Below, one piece after another: positions 15,476 to 23,590 of a stretch of DNA of 64,000 bases (positions within the stretch are counted from its first letter, which is position 1; each line of letters starts with the position of its first letter). The position numbers and the translations under genes are program-made. Source of the stretch: Rhodococcus jostii NBRC 16295 (lineage in GTDB: Bacteria; Actinomycetota; Actinomycetes; Mycobacteriales; Mycobacteriaceae); assembly GCF_001894825.1 (NCBI RefSeq), contig NZ_BCWY01000028.1, forward strand, positions 1 through 64,000. The letters run 5' to 3'. Under the pieces are notes generated by a model. It ran no database searches. It saw nothing but the letters and a program-made list of their open reading frames with translations, and was not told the origin of the DNA.

Positions 15476-17608
15476 TTACGCGAGGATGACGAGTTGCCGG
15501 GTCGCGCGGGTCATCGCGACATAACGGTCGACGGCTCCTTCGATGCCGTCGCCGAACGACTCCGGATCGACGAGGACGACGAGATCGAACTCGAGGCCCT
15601 TCGACAGTTCCGGGGTCGACGACCGCATGCGGGTTGTCGCCCGGAACGTCGGATCCCCGATGACACAGGCGATTCCGTCGGAGTTCGATTCGAACCAGGT
15701 GTCGAGGATCGAGTGCAGATCCGACGCAGATCCGTGCACGACGGGGATGCCGCTGTGGCGGATGGAGGTCGGCACGTTGGCGTCCGGAAGCGCGGCCCGG
15801 ATGACCGGCTCCGCTTCCGTCATGATCTCTTCCGGAGTCCGGTAGTTGACGCTCAGGGCGGCCAGGTCGATCCGGTCGAACCCTATCCGCCCGAGCCGTT
15901 CCTTCCATGACTCCGTGAAACCGTGCCGTGCCTGGGCGCGGTCCCCGACGATGGTGAAGCTCCGGGACGGGCAACGGAGCAACAGCATCTGCCACTCCGC
16001 GTCCGTGAGTTCCTGAGCCTCGTCCACCACGATGTGCGCGAACGGCCCGGCGAGCAGGTCGGGGTCGGCGCTCGGCAGGGCGGACTCATCGACGAGGGTC
16101 TCCTGCAAATCCTGGCCACGCAGCATCGACATCACCAGCAACTCGGAGTCGTCGGCCGCGATCAGGTCGTCGACGACACTGCTCATACGCGCGCGTTCGG
16201 CCGCGACGGACGCGTTGTACCGCCGTTGACGACGGGACGCCTCCGGGTCTCCGAGCCGCTGCCGTGCCGCGTCCAAGAGCGGCAGGTCGGACACAGTCCA
16301 GTTCTGGGCGTCCGCGCGCTGCAGTTTCCGGACCTCGTCCGGGCTGAGCCAGGGCGCGCACTTGCGGAGGTAGGCGGGCACCGACCACAGGTCGGCGACG
16401 AGGTCGGCAGCTTCGATCATCGTCCACGCGTTGTCGAGGATCGTGCGCAATTCGTCGTTCTGCAGCAAAGACTTCCGGAGCTGGGCCGGCGGAACATCAC
16501 CCTCGCACTTGTCCACCAGGATCGTGAGCAGCAGTTCCCAGATCTGCTCACGCGCTTCGTTGTGCGGAGTACCGGGTTCCGGTGCTTCGAACGCCTCGGC
16601 CCAGTCGTCGGGGCTCAGCCAGATGTCGGACCAGTCGGTCGCGACCGTCATCCCCTTCGTGGGTGGCTCCTCGTAGAATCTGACGGCCGCTTCGATCGCC
16701 TTCACCAGATCCGCGGACGACTTCAGGCGAGCCACGTCCGGGTCGGATTCGATCTTCGCGGTGGAACCCTCGGCCACGAGGTCCCGCAGGGTGCAGAGTT
16801 GCACGCCCTCCTCGCCGAGGCTGGGCAGGACATCGGCGACGTAGGCCAGGTAGGGCTCGTGCGGGCCGACGAACAGCACGCCGTGACGGAGTCGAGGGTC
16901 GGAATAGAGCAGGTACGCGGCGCGGTGCAGCGCGACGACGGTCTTGCCTGTGCCCGGGCCGCCGTCGACGACGAGGGCGCCGCCGGATCCCGCCCGGATG
17001 ATGGCGTCCTGATCGGCCTGGATGGTGCCGAGCACGTCCCGCATCCGCGCCGACCGGTTGCTACCCAGGCTGGCGATGAAGGCGGACTGGTCGTCGAGGG
17101 CGGCGTTCCCTCCGAACCCGTCCGACGTGAACACCTCGTCCCAGTAGTCGCCGACCCGCCCGCCGGTCCAGCGGTACCGGCGACGGCGCGTCAGTCCCAT
17201 CGGGTTGGCGTGGGTCGCCCCGAAGAACGGCTCGGCCGCGGGGGAGCGCCAGTCGACCAGCAGCTGATTGCCCGCGCTGTCCATGAGGCCGAGACGTCCG
17301 ACGTACACGGGCTCGGGGTTCTCTGCGGTGACGATGTGGCCGAGGCACAGGTCCAAGCCGAAGCGACGCAGGGCGCGCAGTTCCGCAGTCAGCTGGTGGA
17401 CCATCATGTCCCGCTCCAACGCCTCCTGGCCCAGGCGGCGGGGCGCCTTGCGTTCGGCATCGATGCGGTTCGACAGGTCGGCTATCGACTGTTCGAGGCT
17501 GTCCGCGATCGCGAACAAATGCCGCTCGTCGCCGGCGATCAGTGTCGGGTCAGCCTTGGGCGCGAGGTGGTCGGGAAGGTCGAACACGCTGGTGGTCAGG
17601 GGGCTCAC
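15476..17608 (-). CDS. helR: HelR, RNA polymerase recycling ATPase (rifamycin protection)
   Basis: A 710-residue UvrD/HelD-like superfamily 1 ATPase. It has a coiled-coil-prone N-terminal arm (residues about 28-85), a Walker A motif GGPGTGKT at 216-223, and a Walker B/motif II IVVDEAQELTDAEW. Length and organisation match actinobacterial HelD/HelR. HelR displaces rifamycin-bound RNA polymerase from DNA and protects transcription. The call of HelR rather than a generic HelD rests on context: it is ATGA-coupled (17605-17608) to a macrolide-type glycosyltransferase resembling rifamycin glycosyltransferase, with an RAE-like palindrome upstream of both. It acts in the cytoplasm with RNA polymerase. 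Confidence 0.87.
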   Translation of the reverse strand: MSPLTTSVFDLPDHLAPKADPTLIAGDERHLFAIADSLEQSIADLSNRIDAERKAPRRLGQEALERDMMVHQLTAELRALRRFGLDLCLGHIVTAENPEPVYVGRLGLMDSAGNQLLVDWRSPAAEPFFGATHANPMGLTRRRRYRWTGGRVGDYWDEVFTSDGFGGNAALDDQSAFIASLGSNRSARMRDVLGTIQADQDAIIRAGSGGALVVDGGPGTGKTVVALHRAAYLLYSDPRLRHGVLFVGPHEPYLAYVADVLPSLGEEGVQLCTLRDLVAEGSTAKIESDPDVARLKSSADLVKAIEAAVRFYEEPPTKGMTVATDWSDIWLSPDDWAEAFEAPEPGTPHNEAREQIWELLLTILVDKCEGDVPPAQLRKSLLQNDELRTILDNAWTMIEAADLVADLWSVPAYLRKCAPWLSPDEVRKLQRADAQNWTVSDLPLLDAARQRLGDPEASRRQRRYNASVAAERARMSSVVDDLIAADDSELLVMSMLRGQDLQETLVDESALPSADPDLLAGPFAHIVVDEAQELTDAEWQMLLLRCPSRSFTIVGDRAQARHGFTESWKERLGRIGFDRIDLAALSVNYRTPEEIMTEAEPVIRAALPDANVPTSIRHSGIPVVHGSASDLHSILDTWFESNSDGIACVIGDPTFRATTRMRSSTPELSKGLEFDLVVLVDPESFGDGIEGAVDRYVAMTRATRQLVILA

Positions 17609-18867
17609 GGCAACAGCTCCGATCTGAGGTTCGTGGTGGTGGATCCAGATTCTCGGCTGGTCGAGTCGAGCAGCAGCTTCGCGGCCACCGTCGCCCCGTC
17701 GGTGCGGATCGCGCCGGCGACGGCGGTCGCTCGGGCGCGGGTCTCAGCGGTCAGCGTCGCCCTGAGTGCGGCCGACAGGGACTCGAAGGTCGGAGTCGGA
17801 CCGTCGTGCGCGGTGCCGATGCCCAGCGCGGCCACCCGGCCGGCCCAATACGGCTGATCCACCGCCTGGGGTATCACCACCTGCGGCGCGCCGGCCCGGG
17901 TGGCCGTCGTGGTGGTGCCCGCGCCGCCGTGGTGCACGACGGCCGCCACCTGGGCGAACAGTGCCTGCTGGTTGACCTCGCCGACAGCGAAGCAGTCGTC
18001 CTGGTCGTCGATCAGGGCCAGGTCGGCCCAGCCGCGGGCGACGAGTGCGCGGTGGCCCTGCGCGCGGATCACCTCGATGGCCACCTGGGCGACGTCCGTC
18101 GATGCGCGCATGGGCATGCTGCCGAAGCCCACGTACACCGGTGGTGTTCCGGCGTCCAGGAACGCCACCAGTTCGTCCGGGAGCGGGCGTTCGTCCGGCA
18201 GGATCCACGCGCCGGTCTGCACGACGTCGAGGTCCGCCGGCGTCTGCCACGGGTCCAGGGCCGGGTCCGTCGCCAGCCACGGCTGCTCGCCGATGACATA
18301 GTCGCGGACGTTGTCGACCGGCGGCAGGCCGATCGACGCCCGGTGAGTGTCGAGCGCCTCGCCGAACAGCGCGTCGATGCTCTGGGAGTCCAGGTCCCAC
18401 AGCATCCGGTTATCGGTCACCTCCGGCGGGAACGGCCGGCCTGGATACGCCAGTGGCGGGTGGTACGGCGACGGCAGGGTGAGCTGCTGGAAGGCCGCGT
18501 ATACGTACCGGATGCCGAGCTTCTCGGCCACCGACCGTGCGCCGGCCGCGGCAGGCATCACGCCGGTCGCGACCAGTGCGTCACATCCCTCGGCCGCGGC
18601 GGTGATCGCGGCGAACTGGCTGGCAATCAATTCGGATGCTCGCCGGGGCAGGTCAGTCGACGACGGCGCCGCCGCGGTGGTCAGCGCGCGCGCCGACTGG
18701 CCGAAGGGCACCATCGGCACGCCGACCCCGGCGAGCCGCTGCGCGAAATCCTCGTCCGGTGGTGCGCACACCCGCACCTCGGCGCCGAGTTCCCGCAACG
18801 CCACCGCCAGACCCACCAGCGGTTCGACGTCTCCGCGCGACCCGTACGTCGACAACAACACACGCAA
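17605..18867 (-). CDS. rgt: Glycosyltransferase, probable rifamycin glycosyltransferase
   Basis: A 420-residue GT-B glycosyltransferase of the MGT/UGT type. The N-terminus LRVLLSTYGSRGDVEPLVGLA is the acceptor-domain opening. The donor-sugar region is seen in VYVGFGSMPMR and AAVVHHGGAGTTTTATRAGAPQVVIPQAVDQPYWAGRV (the HxGG-GTT signature). I chose the TTG at 18867 because GGGAG lies 8 bases upstream and the family starts exactly here; GTG at 18882 is an alternative. The 3' end overlaps helR by ATGA, so the two are translated together. Rifamycin glycosyltransferases inactivate the drug by modifying the ansa bridge. The substrate is inferred from helR and the upstream element. Confidence 0.85.
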   Translation of the reverse strand: MRVLLSTYGSRGDVEPLVGLAVALRELGAEVRVCAPPDEDFAQRLAGVGVPMVPFGQSARALTTAAAPSSTDLPRRASELIASQFAAITAAAEGCDALVATGVMPAAAGARSVAEKLGIRYVYAAFQQLTLPSPYHPPLAYPGRPFPPEVTDNRMLWDLDSQSIDALFGEALDTHRASIGLPPVDNVRDYVIGEQPWLATDPALDPWQTPADLDVVQTGAWILPDERPLPDELVAFLDAGTPPVYVGFGSMPMRASTDVAQVAIEVIRAQGHRALVARGWADLALIDDQDDCFAVGEVNQQALFAQVAAVVHHGGAGTTTTATRAGAPQVVIPQAVDQPYWAGRVAALGIGTAHDGPTPTFESLSAALRATLTAETRARATAVAGAIRTDGATVAAKLLLDSTSRESGSTTTNLRSELLP

Positions 18868-19208
18868 TTCGTCTACTCCCACTTCGTCGGTTCCCGCTTC
18901 GATTCGACGATTCTGCGGCACGACCCGGGCCTTGCCGCAAGACCCCCTGTGCGCTATAAATTGAAAGTGGAAGAGGTTGTACTTCGCTTCCTTCATCGTC
19001 CGATACGGACGGAAACTTCCTTGCAAGCGACGAGACGCCCCATGTGGCGGGCGAGGCGTGAATCACGGACGCGCCGCCTCGAGTAAAGCCCCGTTGACTC
19101 GACAGATGCAAGATTACGTAGCACGCGTTCGTCCCGGCGCACCAAGGATTTCGGGCGCCAGGACGAACTCGTTGTTGCTGACTACAGTTGGTGGTTGTGA
19201 CGGCGCGG
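18868..19208. other. Upstream region of the rgt-helR operon; no other gene
   Basis: These 341 bases have no credible gene. They hold the RAE-like palindrome (18927-18945), a plausible promoter reading leftwards, and a second palindrome CGTCCG-ATA-CGGACG at 18997-19011. The remaining right-hand part lies beyond the stop of the monooxygenase gene, and I see nothing in it. Confidence 0.5.
18927..18945 (-). promoter_or_regulatory. Rifamycin-associated element (RAE)-like palindrome
   Basis: On the minus strand the 19 bases read GGGTCTTGCGGCAAGGCCC, an inverted repeat with arms CTTGC/GCAAG around a central G and flanking GGG/CCC. It lies 60-78 bases upstream of the rgt start. RAEs are 19-bp inverted repeats found before rifamycin-inactivation genes and helR in actinobacteria and needed for rifamycin-induced expression. 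TTGCGG inside it (18935-18940) could be the -35 of a promoter with CAGAAT (18910-18915) as -10, spacing 19; that part is tentative. Confidence 0.75.
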
Positions 19209-20408
19209 TTACACCATCCGGCGGTTGTCGTCGGTTTGGAGGCCGAGGATGAACTCGGCGTGGCTTTCGAAGCCCGCCTCGCTCATCACTCCGTGAGCGG
19301 AGATGGTGTTCAGGTCGCGGAGGAGTTTCGACAGGATGCTGTCCTCGAGGATTGCGCCGGCGCCGGCGTGCCGGAAGGCGCGGGTGACCACCTCCACCGA
19401 GGTTTTCGCGGCAAGTGAGGCGGCGGTCTGCATCTGGTCGAGCAAGGGGAGTTGGACCCGGCCGCAGGCGTCGACAACGTCGTTGACCTGGTGCAGGGTG
19501 TCGATGCACAGGCTGCGGGCGGCGCGGATGCGGGCGTCGAGTTCGCCGAGTTCGCGTCGGAACCAGGTGAGTTCGGTGAGGGCGGGGGGTTGTTGCAGGT
19601 TGATGCGTCCACCGCGCCGGATCTTCGGTGCGGCGGTGATGATTTCGTCGAGCGCGCGGCGGGCGGCGCCGAGGACCATGCCGGGATGCATCTGCAGCAC
19701 GAACGGCACCATGCCGAGGCGGGACAGGGCGGTATCGGTGCGTCGGCCCTCGCCGAGCGGGTCGTAGATCATGTCGTCGGGGACGAAGACCTGCTCGGCT
19801 TTGAAGCTGCTGCTGCCGGTGCCGCGCATGCCCAGGACTCGCCAGTCGTCGAGGACATCGATCTCGGCGCGGGGCAGAAGCGCTGCCCGGCGAACGGTCT
19901 GACCGTCCTCGTGGTCGATGAGGAAGGTGGCGGTGACGTAGTCGGCGTGGTGCAGGCCGCTGACGAAGTCCCAGCGGCCGCTCATCACGTACCCGCCGTC
20001 GACCCTCGTTGCCGTGCCGGGTTTGAGGGAGCCGGCCTTGAGGGCGATGCCGGAGGCGAAGATCTTCCGGGCGGTGTCGTCGCTGACGACGGTGGCGAGT
20101 TCGCCGGCACCTTCGAGGAGGATGGTCGCGGTCCAGGCGGTGGCGGGGTCGATGTGCCCGATCTTCTCGATCACCTCGAACGCGGTCACCGCATCGACGA
20201 CGTTGCCACCGAGATCGTCGGGAGTCATGATGCCGAGGACCCCGGAATCGCGAAGGGCATTGATGGAGCGGTCGCTCAGGCGGCGTCCCGCCTCGGATTC
20301 GGCAGCGCCGGCGGCGAGTTCGTCGCGGATGGCGTCGACAGCGGCCAGTGCGGTGGCGCGGCGGTCGACACGGGCGAGCGGCCAAGCACTCGGGGCGGTG
20401 ATGGTCAT
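19209..20408 (-). CDS. Acyl-CoA-dehydrogenase-fold flavin monooxygenase (oxygenase component)
   Basis: A 399-residue protein of the acyl-CoA dehydrogenase fold, closest in layout to group D two-component flavin monooxygenases such as HsaA, IacA and DszC. Features are DSGVLGIMTPDDLGG near residue 55, the flavin-binding middle segment (GGYVMSGRWDFVSGLHHADYV, WRVLGMRGTGSSSFKAEQVFVPDD) and a C-terminal helical bundle (AFRHAGAGAILEDSILSKLLRDLNTISAH). It lacks an obvious CoA-substrate context, and a flavin reductase gene sits 51 bases upstream in the same unit to supply reduced flavin. It probably hydroxylates an aromatic or heteroaromatic substrate; which one is unknown. Confidence 0.83.
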   Translation of the reverse strand: MTITAPSAWPLARVDRRATALAAVDAIRDELAAGAAESEAGRRLSDRSINALRDSGVLGIMTPDDLGGNVVDAVTAFEVIEKIGHIDPATAWTATILLEGAGELATVVSDDTARKIFASGIALKAGSLKPGTATRVDGGYVMSGRWDFVSGLHHADYVTATFLIDHEDGQTVRRAALLPRAEIDVLDDWRVLGMRGTGSSSFKAEQVFVPDDMIYDPLGEGRRTDTALSRLGMVPFVLQMHPGMVLGAARRALDEIITAAPKIRRGGRINLQQPPALTELTWFRRELGELDARIRAARSLCIDTLHQVNDVVDACGRVQLPLLDQMQTAASLAAKTSVEVVTRAFRHAGAGAILEDSILSKLLRDLNTISAHGVMSEAGFESHAEFILGLQTDDNRRMV

Positions 20409-20459
20409 GGTGGCGGGTTCCTTTTCAGCTGGTGGGTTCGGGTCGGAAGATCCGAGAAT

Positions 20460-20987
20460 TCACATTCGGACCGGGGTTGGCAGGGGAGTGTGGATCCCGA
20501 ACCGGCGATTGCGGTAGGCGAGGGTTTGGGTGTGTTGCTGCTCGAGCGTGACCACGTATCCGAGGACTATGACGTGGTCGCCGCCACCGACGATCCGGGC
20601 GACGTCGCAGCCGAGCCAGCCGGGGACGTCGAGCAGGCGCGGCAGTCCGGTTTCGGGATGCCAGGGCGTCTGAGCGAACTTGTCGATGCCGCCGGTGGCG
20701 AAGTTGAGCGCGAGTTCCTGGTCGCGTTCGCCCAGGATATTGACTCCCATCCGGCCGGTGGCGGTGATGGCGGAAAGCACCCGCGAGCGTCGGTCGAGGG
20801 CAACGGTGACCATGGGCGGGGTCAGCGACAGCGAACTGAAGGCGCTGACCGTGGCCCCGACCGGGGTGTCCTCGTTCATCGCGGTGATCACCGTGACCGG
20901 TGAGCACAACGAGGCCATCGCATCCTTGAATGCATCGGCGATCGACGCCGAGCAGGACGTGCCCGTGGAGTCCGTGGTAATCGTCAT
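20460..20987 (-). CDS. Flavin reductase component of a two-component monooxygenase
   Basis: A 175-residue FMN/FAD reductase of the HpaC/HsaB-type flavin reductase family. The core signatures are ASLCSPVTVITAMNEDTPVGATVSAFSSLSLTPPMVTVALD and GRMGVNILGERDQELALNFATGG. It uses NAD(P)H to make reduced flavin for the monooxygenase encoded immediately downstream. GAGGGAATC precedes the ATG. A terminator hairpin lies between this gene and the ABC transporter genes upstream, so the reductase and monooxygenase probably have their own promoter in the 148-base gap. Confidence 0.87.
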   Translation of the reverse strand: MTITTDSTGTSCSASIADAFKDAMASLCSPVTVITAMNEDTPVGATVSAFSSLSLTPPMVTVALDRRSRVLSAITATGRMGVNILGERDQELALNFATGGIDKFAQTPWHPETGLPRLLDVPGWLGCDVARIVGGGDHVIVLGYVVTLEQQHTQTLAYRNRRFGIHTPLPTPVRM

Positions 20988-21104
20988 GATTCCCTCACTT
21001 TCGTGGTCTGCTGTCGGGAGTTGTTCTGGCTCAATCCTGCTCGGCGTCCGTTCGGTGGGGCATCCCCAGAAGTCGGCATTTGCGCCGGCACCGGGAACTG
21101 GTCA

Positions 21105-21132
21105 CCGCCGCCTGCGTCACCGCAGGCGGCGG
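21105..21132. terminator. Hairpin at the end of the ABC transporter operon
   Basis: A perfect 12-bp stem CCGCCGCCTGCG / CGCAGGCGGCGG with loop TCAC lies 3 bases past the stop codon of the ABC ATPase gene. Confidence 0.72.
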
Positions 21133-21135
21133 CGG

Positions 21136-21963
21136 TCAGCGGCGGATCAGGCCGAGAACGTGGGCGCGCAGCTCGGCGAATGCCGGCTCGAGTTTGGTGC
21201 GTAGTTGATCGCGGGGTGCGGGCAAGGGAACGGCGATGATCTCGGTGACCGATGTCGGGGCACCGGACAACACGATGATCCGGTCCGCCAGATAGACGGC
21301 TTCGTCGATGTCGTGGGTGACGAGGACGATGGTCATCCTCAATTCGTCCCGCAGACGAAGCATCAGGTCCTCGAGGTCCGCTCGGGTCTGCGCGTCGACC
21401 GACGCGAACGGTTCGTCCATCAGCAGCACCTGGGGTTGACAAGCGACCGCGCGGGCGATGGCGGCGCGTTGCTGCATGCCACCGGACATCTGCCAGGGAT
21501 ACAGTGACCCGGCATCGGCCAGACCGACGGCCTCGAGCGCCTGCTCGGCGAGGCGGAGCCGCTCGGCGCGGTTCGAGCCGAGTCGGCGCAGCGGCAGCAT
21601 GACATTGCGCAGCACACTCATCCAGGGCAGCAGTGATCGAGAGTAGTCCTGGAAGACCAGGGAAAGCCCTTTCGGGGGTGCCGTGATCTTCTGCCCGTGC
21701 AGTGCGACCTCACCGGCGTCGGGGGCCAGCAACCCGGCAAGGCAGCGCAAGAGGGTGGTCTTCCCGGCGCCGGACGGTCCGACGACGGTGACGAACTCGC
21801 CCTGATGGACGGCGAATGTGACATCGGCAAGGATCTGCCGGGTGGCTGGGCCGCGGCCGTAGGATTTCGCCACCGCTCGCACGTCCAGACTGAGCGGCGT
21901 GCCGGATGTAGCGCCGTGGGCCGTGCCGGCCGATGCGATGCCCGAGGTCGTGGATGTGGTCAT
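21136..21963 (-). CDS. NitT/TauT-type ABC transporter ATPase
   Basis: A 275-residue ABC ATPase of the nitrate/sulfonate/taurine (SsuB/TauB) class. Walker A GPSGAGKTT is at 62-70, the signature is MSGGM (159-163, a variant of LSGGQ), and Walker B VLLMDEP is near 179-185, followed by THDIDEAVYLADRI. ATG 21963 has GGAGG 9 bases upstream and overlaps the stop of the upstream permease gene by ATGA. It energises import with the two permeases and the binding protein upstream. Confidence 0.9.
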   Translation of the reverse strand: MTTSTTSGIASAGTAHGATSGTPLSLDVRAVAKSYGRGPATRQILADVTFAVHQGEFVTVVGPSGAGKTTLLRCLAGLLAPDAGEVALHGQKITAPPKGLSLVFQDYSRSLLPWMSVLRNVMLPLRRLGSNRAERLRLAEQALEAVGLADAGSLYPWQMSGGMQQRAAIARAVACQPQVLLMDEPFASVDAQTRADLEDLMLRLRDELRMTIVLVTHDIDEAVYLADRIIVLSGAPTSVTEIIAVPLPAPRDQLRTKLEPAFAELRAHVLGLIRR

Positions 21964-22754
21964 GATGCAGAACCTCCTTGCCCAGCTGTCCTGAGCCCGT
22001 GGTACCAGCGGAGTAGATATCGTTCGATGCCGCGAAATGCGATGTTGCTCGTGTAGCCGAGACCTCCGAGAAGTATGAGCGCCGACCACATTTCGGGGAT
22101 GGCGAAGGTGCGCTCTGCGTGCAGTTGCACGTAGCCTATTCCGTGTGTGGAGGCGACGTATTCGCTGGCGATGATGAGCACGACGCCGAGCGCGACGCTG
22201 ATCCTCGCCCCGGCCAGGATCTGTGGACTCGCACCGGGCAGGATCACCCGCAGCAGCCGGTGGTGCATCGGGATGTGGTAGCTGCGCATCATGTCTCGCA
22301 CGAGTGGGTCGAGGGAACGGACCCCGTCGATGGTGCCGAGCAGGATCGGCCAGATCGCGCCATAGGCGATTACCGCAACCTTCATGCCGTCGCCGACTCC
22401 GATCAGCACGAGAAAGACGGGGACGAGAACGATGCCGGGAACCGACCGCATGAACTCGAAGACCGGGAGTGCAGCGTCGTACAGGCTTTCGCGCAAGGCG
22501 AGCACCAACCCCGCGCCGATTCCGATCACGGTCGCGATGACGAGCCCGACCAGGAAGTTCCGCACGCTCGGAACGGCATCGGACCCGACCCGGTCGAACA
22601 ACCACATCTGCTGAAAGGTCTGCGCCACCTGCTGCAGGGGTGGGAAGTAGAAACTGCTACCGCGGGCGGTGGCCACCCAGACCAGGACGATCATCAGGAT
22701 CGGCAGCCACAGCTCCATGGCCGCCGCGCGGACCGCACGTACGCCTTGTCTCAT
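21960..22754 (-). CDS. NitT/TauT-type ABC transporter permease 2
   Basis: A 264-residue inner-membrane permease of the SsuC/TauC family. The EAA loop is seen in DPLVRDMMRSYHIPMHHRLLRVILPGASPQILAGARIS, with about six helices around it. ATG 22754 shares its A with the TGA of the preceding permease gene (TGATG), and its 3' end overlaps the ATPase start by ATGA, so the three are translationally coupled. Confidence 0.88.
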   Translation of the reverse strand: MRQGVRAVRAAAMELWLPILMIVLVWVATARGSSFYFPPLQQVAQTFQQMWLFDRVGSDAVPSVRNFLVGLVIATVIGIGAGLVLALRESLYDAALPVFEFMRSVPGIVLVPVFLVLIGVGDGMKVAVIAYGAIWPILLGTIDGVRSLDPLVRDMMRSYHIPMHHRLLRVILPGASPQILAGARISVALGVVLIIASEYVASTHGIGYVQLHAERTFAIPEMWSALILLGGLGYTSNIAFRGIERYLLRWYHGLRTAGQGGSAS

Positions 22755-23584
22755 CACCGCACCGTCTCTCTGTTGGCCGGCGCCCACGGGAGCAATCGCC
22801 GTTCGAGATAGAGCAGGATGACGTTCAGGCCGACCCCGAGTAGCCCCGCGACCACCAGGTAGGCAAACATCACATCGACGGCGCCGGCCTGCTGCGCCAT
22901 GCCCAGAGATTTCCCGAGACCGGGTGCGGAGCCGAGGTATTCGGCGGCCGTGGTCAGCATCAGCGCGATGGCCGCCGAGATGCGCAGCCCGGTAGCGACG
23001 AACGGCAGCGCGGTCGGCAGAACCAGCCGGAGCATACGATCGATGCGGGGCAGGCGAAGTGATCGCACGGTATCCGCGGCGACCGGGTCGACGTGCCGGA
23101 CTCCGTCGATGGTGGAGGTCAGTAATGGCCAGCACGCTCCGAACACGACCAGGAGGACCTTCATCTGCATGGTCGAGCCCAGGATGAGGAGCAGCACCGG
23201 GGTGAGCGCGACGGCGGGGATGGTCCGCAGGAAGTCGATGACGAGGCGGGTGCTGCGGGTGAGGAACTGCGACGTGCCGATGAGCAGACCGGCGGGGATG
23301 GCGATTGCAGCGCAGAGCAGCAGACCGATGCCCCATCCGGTGGCCGTCTGCTCGACGGTGCGCCAGAATTCCGGGGTGGTCAGCATCTTCGCGAGCGTGA
23401 GCACGGTCCGCGTTGCGGTCGGAATCGACGTGGCGGGGAGTAGCCCGGACTGTACCGTCAGCTGCCAGCACACCAGGGCGGCGAGGATGAAGCCCGCCCG
23501 AGCAGCTACTCGGCGGTGGAGTTGTGAGAGCTGTCGCGGAGGTGATTTCGTGGCAGCCGGTGTGGGTCGTACGAGTGTGGTCAT
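22754..23584 (-). CDS. NitT/TauT-type ABC transporter permease 1
   Basis: A 276-residue permease of the same family as its downstream neighbour. The EAA loop is DPVAADTVRSLRLPRIDRMLRLVLPTALPFVATGLRIS. Two different permeases imply a heterodimeric channel, unlike the single-permease ssu and tau systems. It starts 6 bases after the binding-protein stop codon. Confidence 0.88.
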   Translation of the reverse strand: MTTLVRPTPAATKSPPRQLSQLHRRVAARAGFILAALVCWQLTVQSGLLPATSIPTATRTVLTLAKMLTTPEFWRTVEQTATGWGIGLLLCAAIAIPAGLLIGTSQFLTRSTRLVIDFLRTIPAVALTPVLLLILGSTMQMKVLLVVFGACWPLLTSTIDGVRHVDPVAADTVRSLRLPRIDRMLRLVLPTALPFVATGLRISAAIALMLTTAAEYLGSAPGLGKSLGMAQQAGAVDVMFAYLVVAGLLGVGLNVILLYLERRLLPWAPANRETVR

Positions 23585-23590
23585 GATTGC

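Noticed and set aside
15009-15995. A 328-codon frame upstream of the FlK-like thioesterase
   Set aside because: The N-terminal two-thirds overlap helR in another frame and are Arg-rich shadow sequence; only the last 123 residues match a family.
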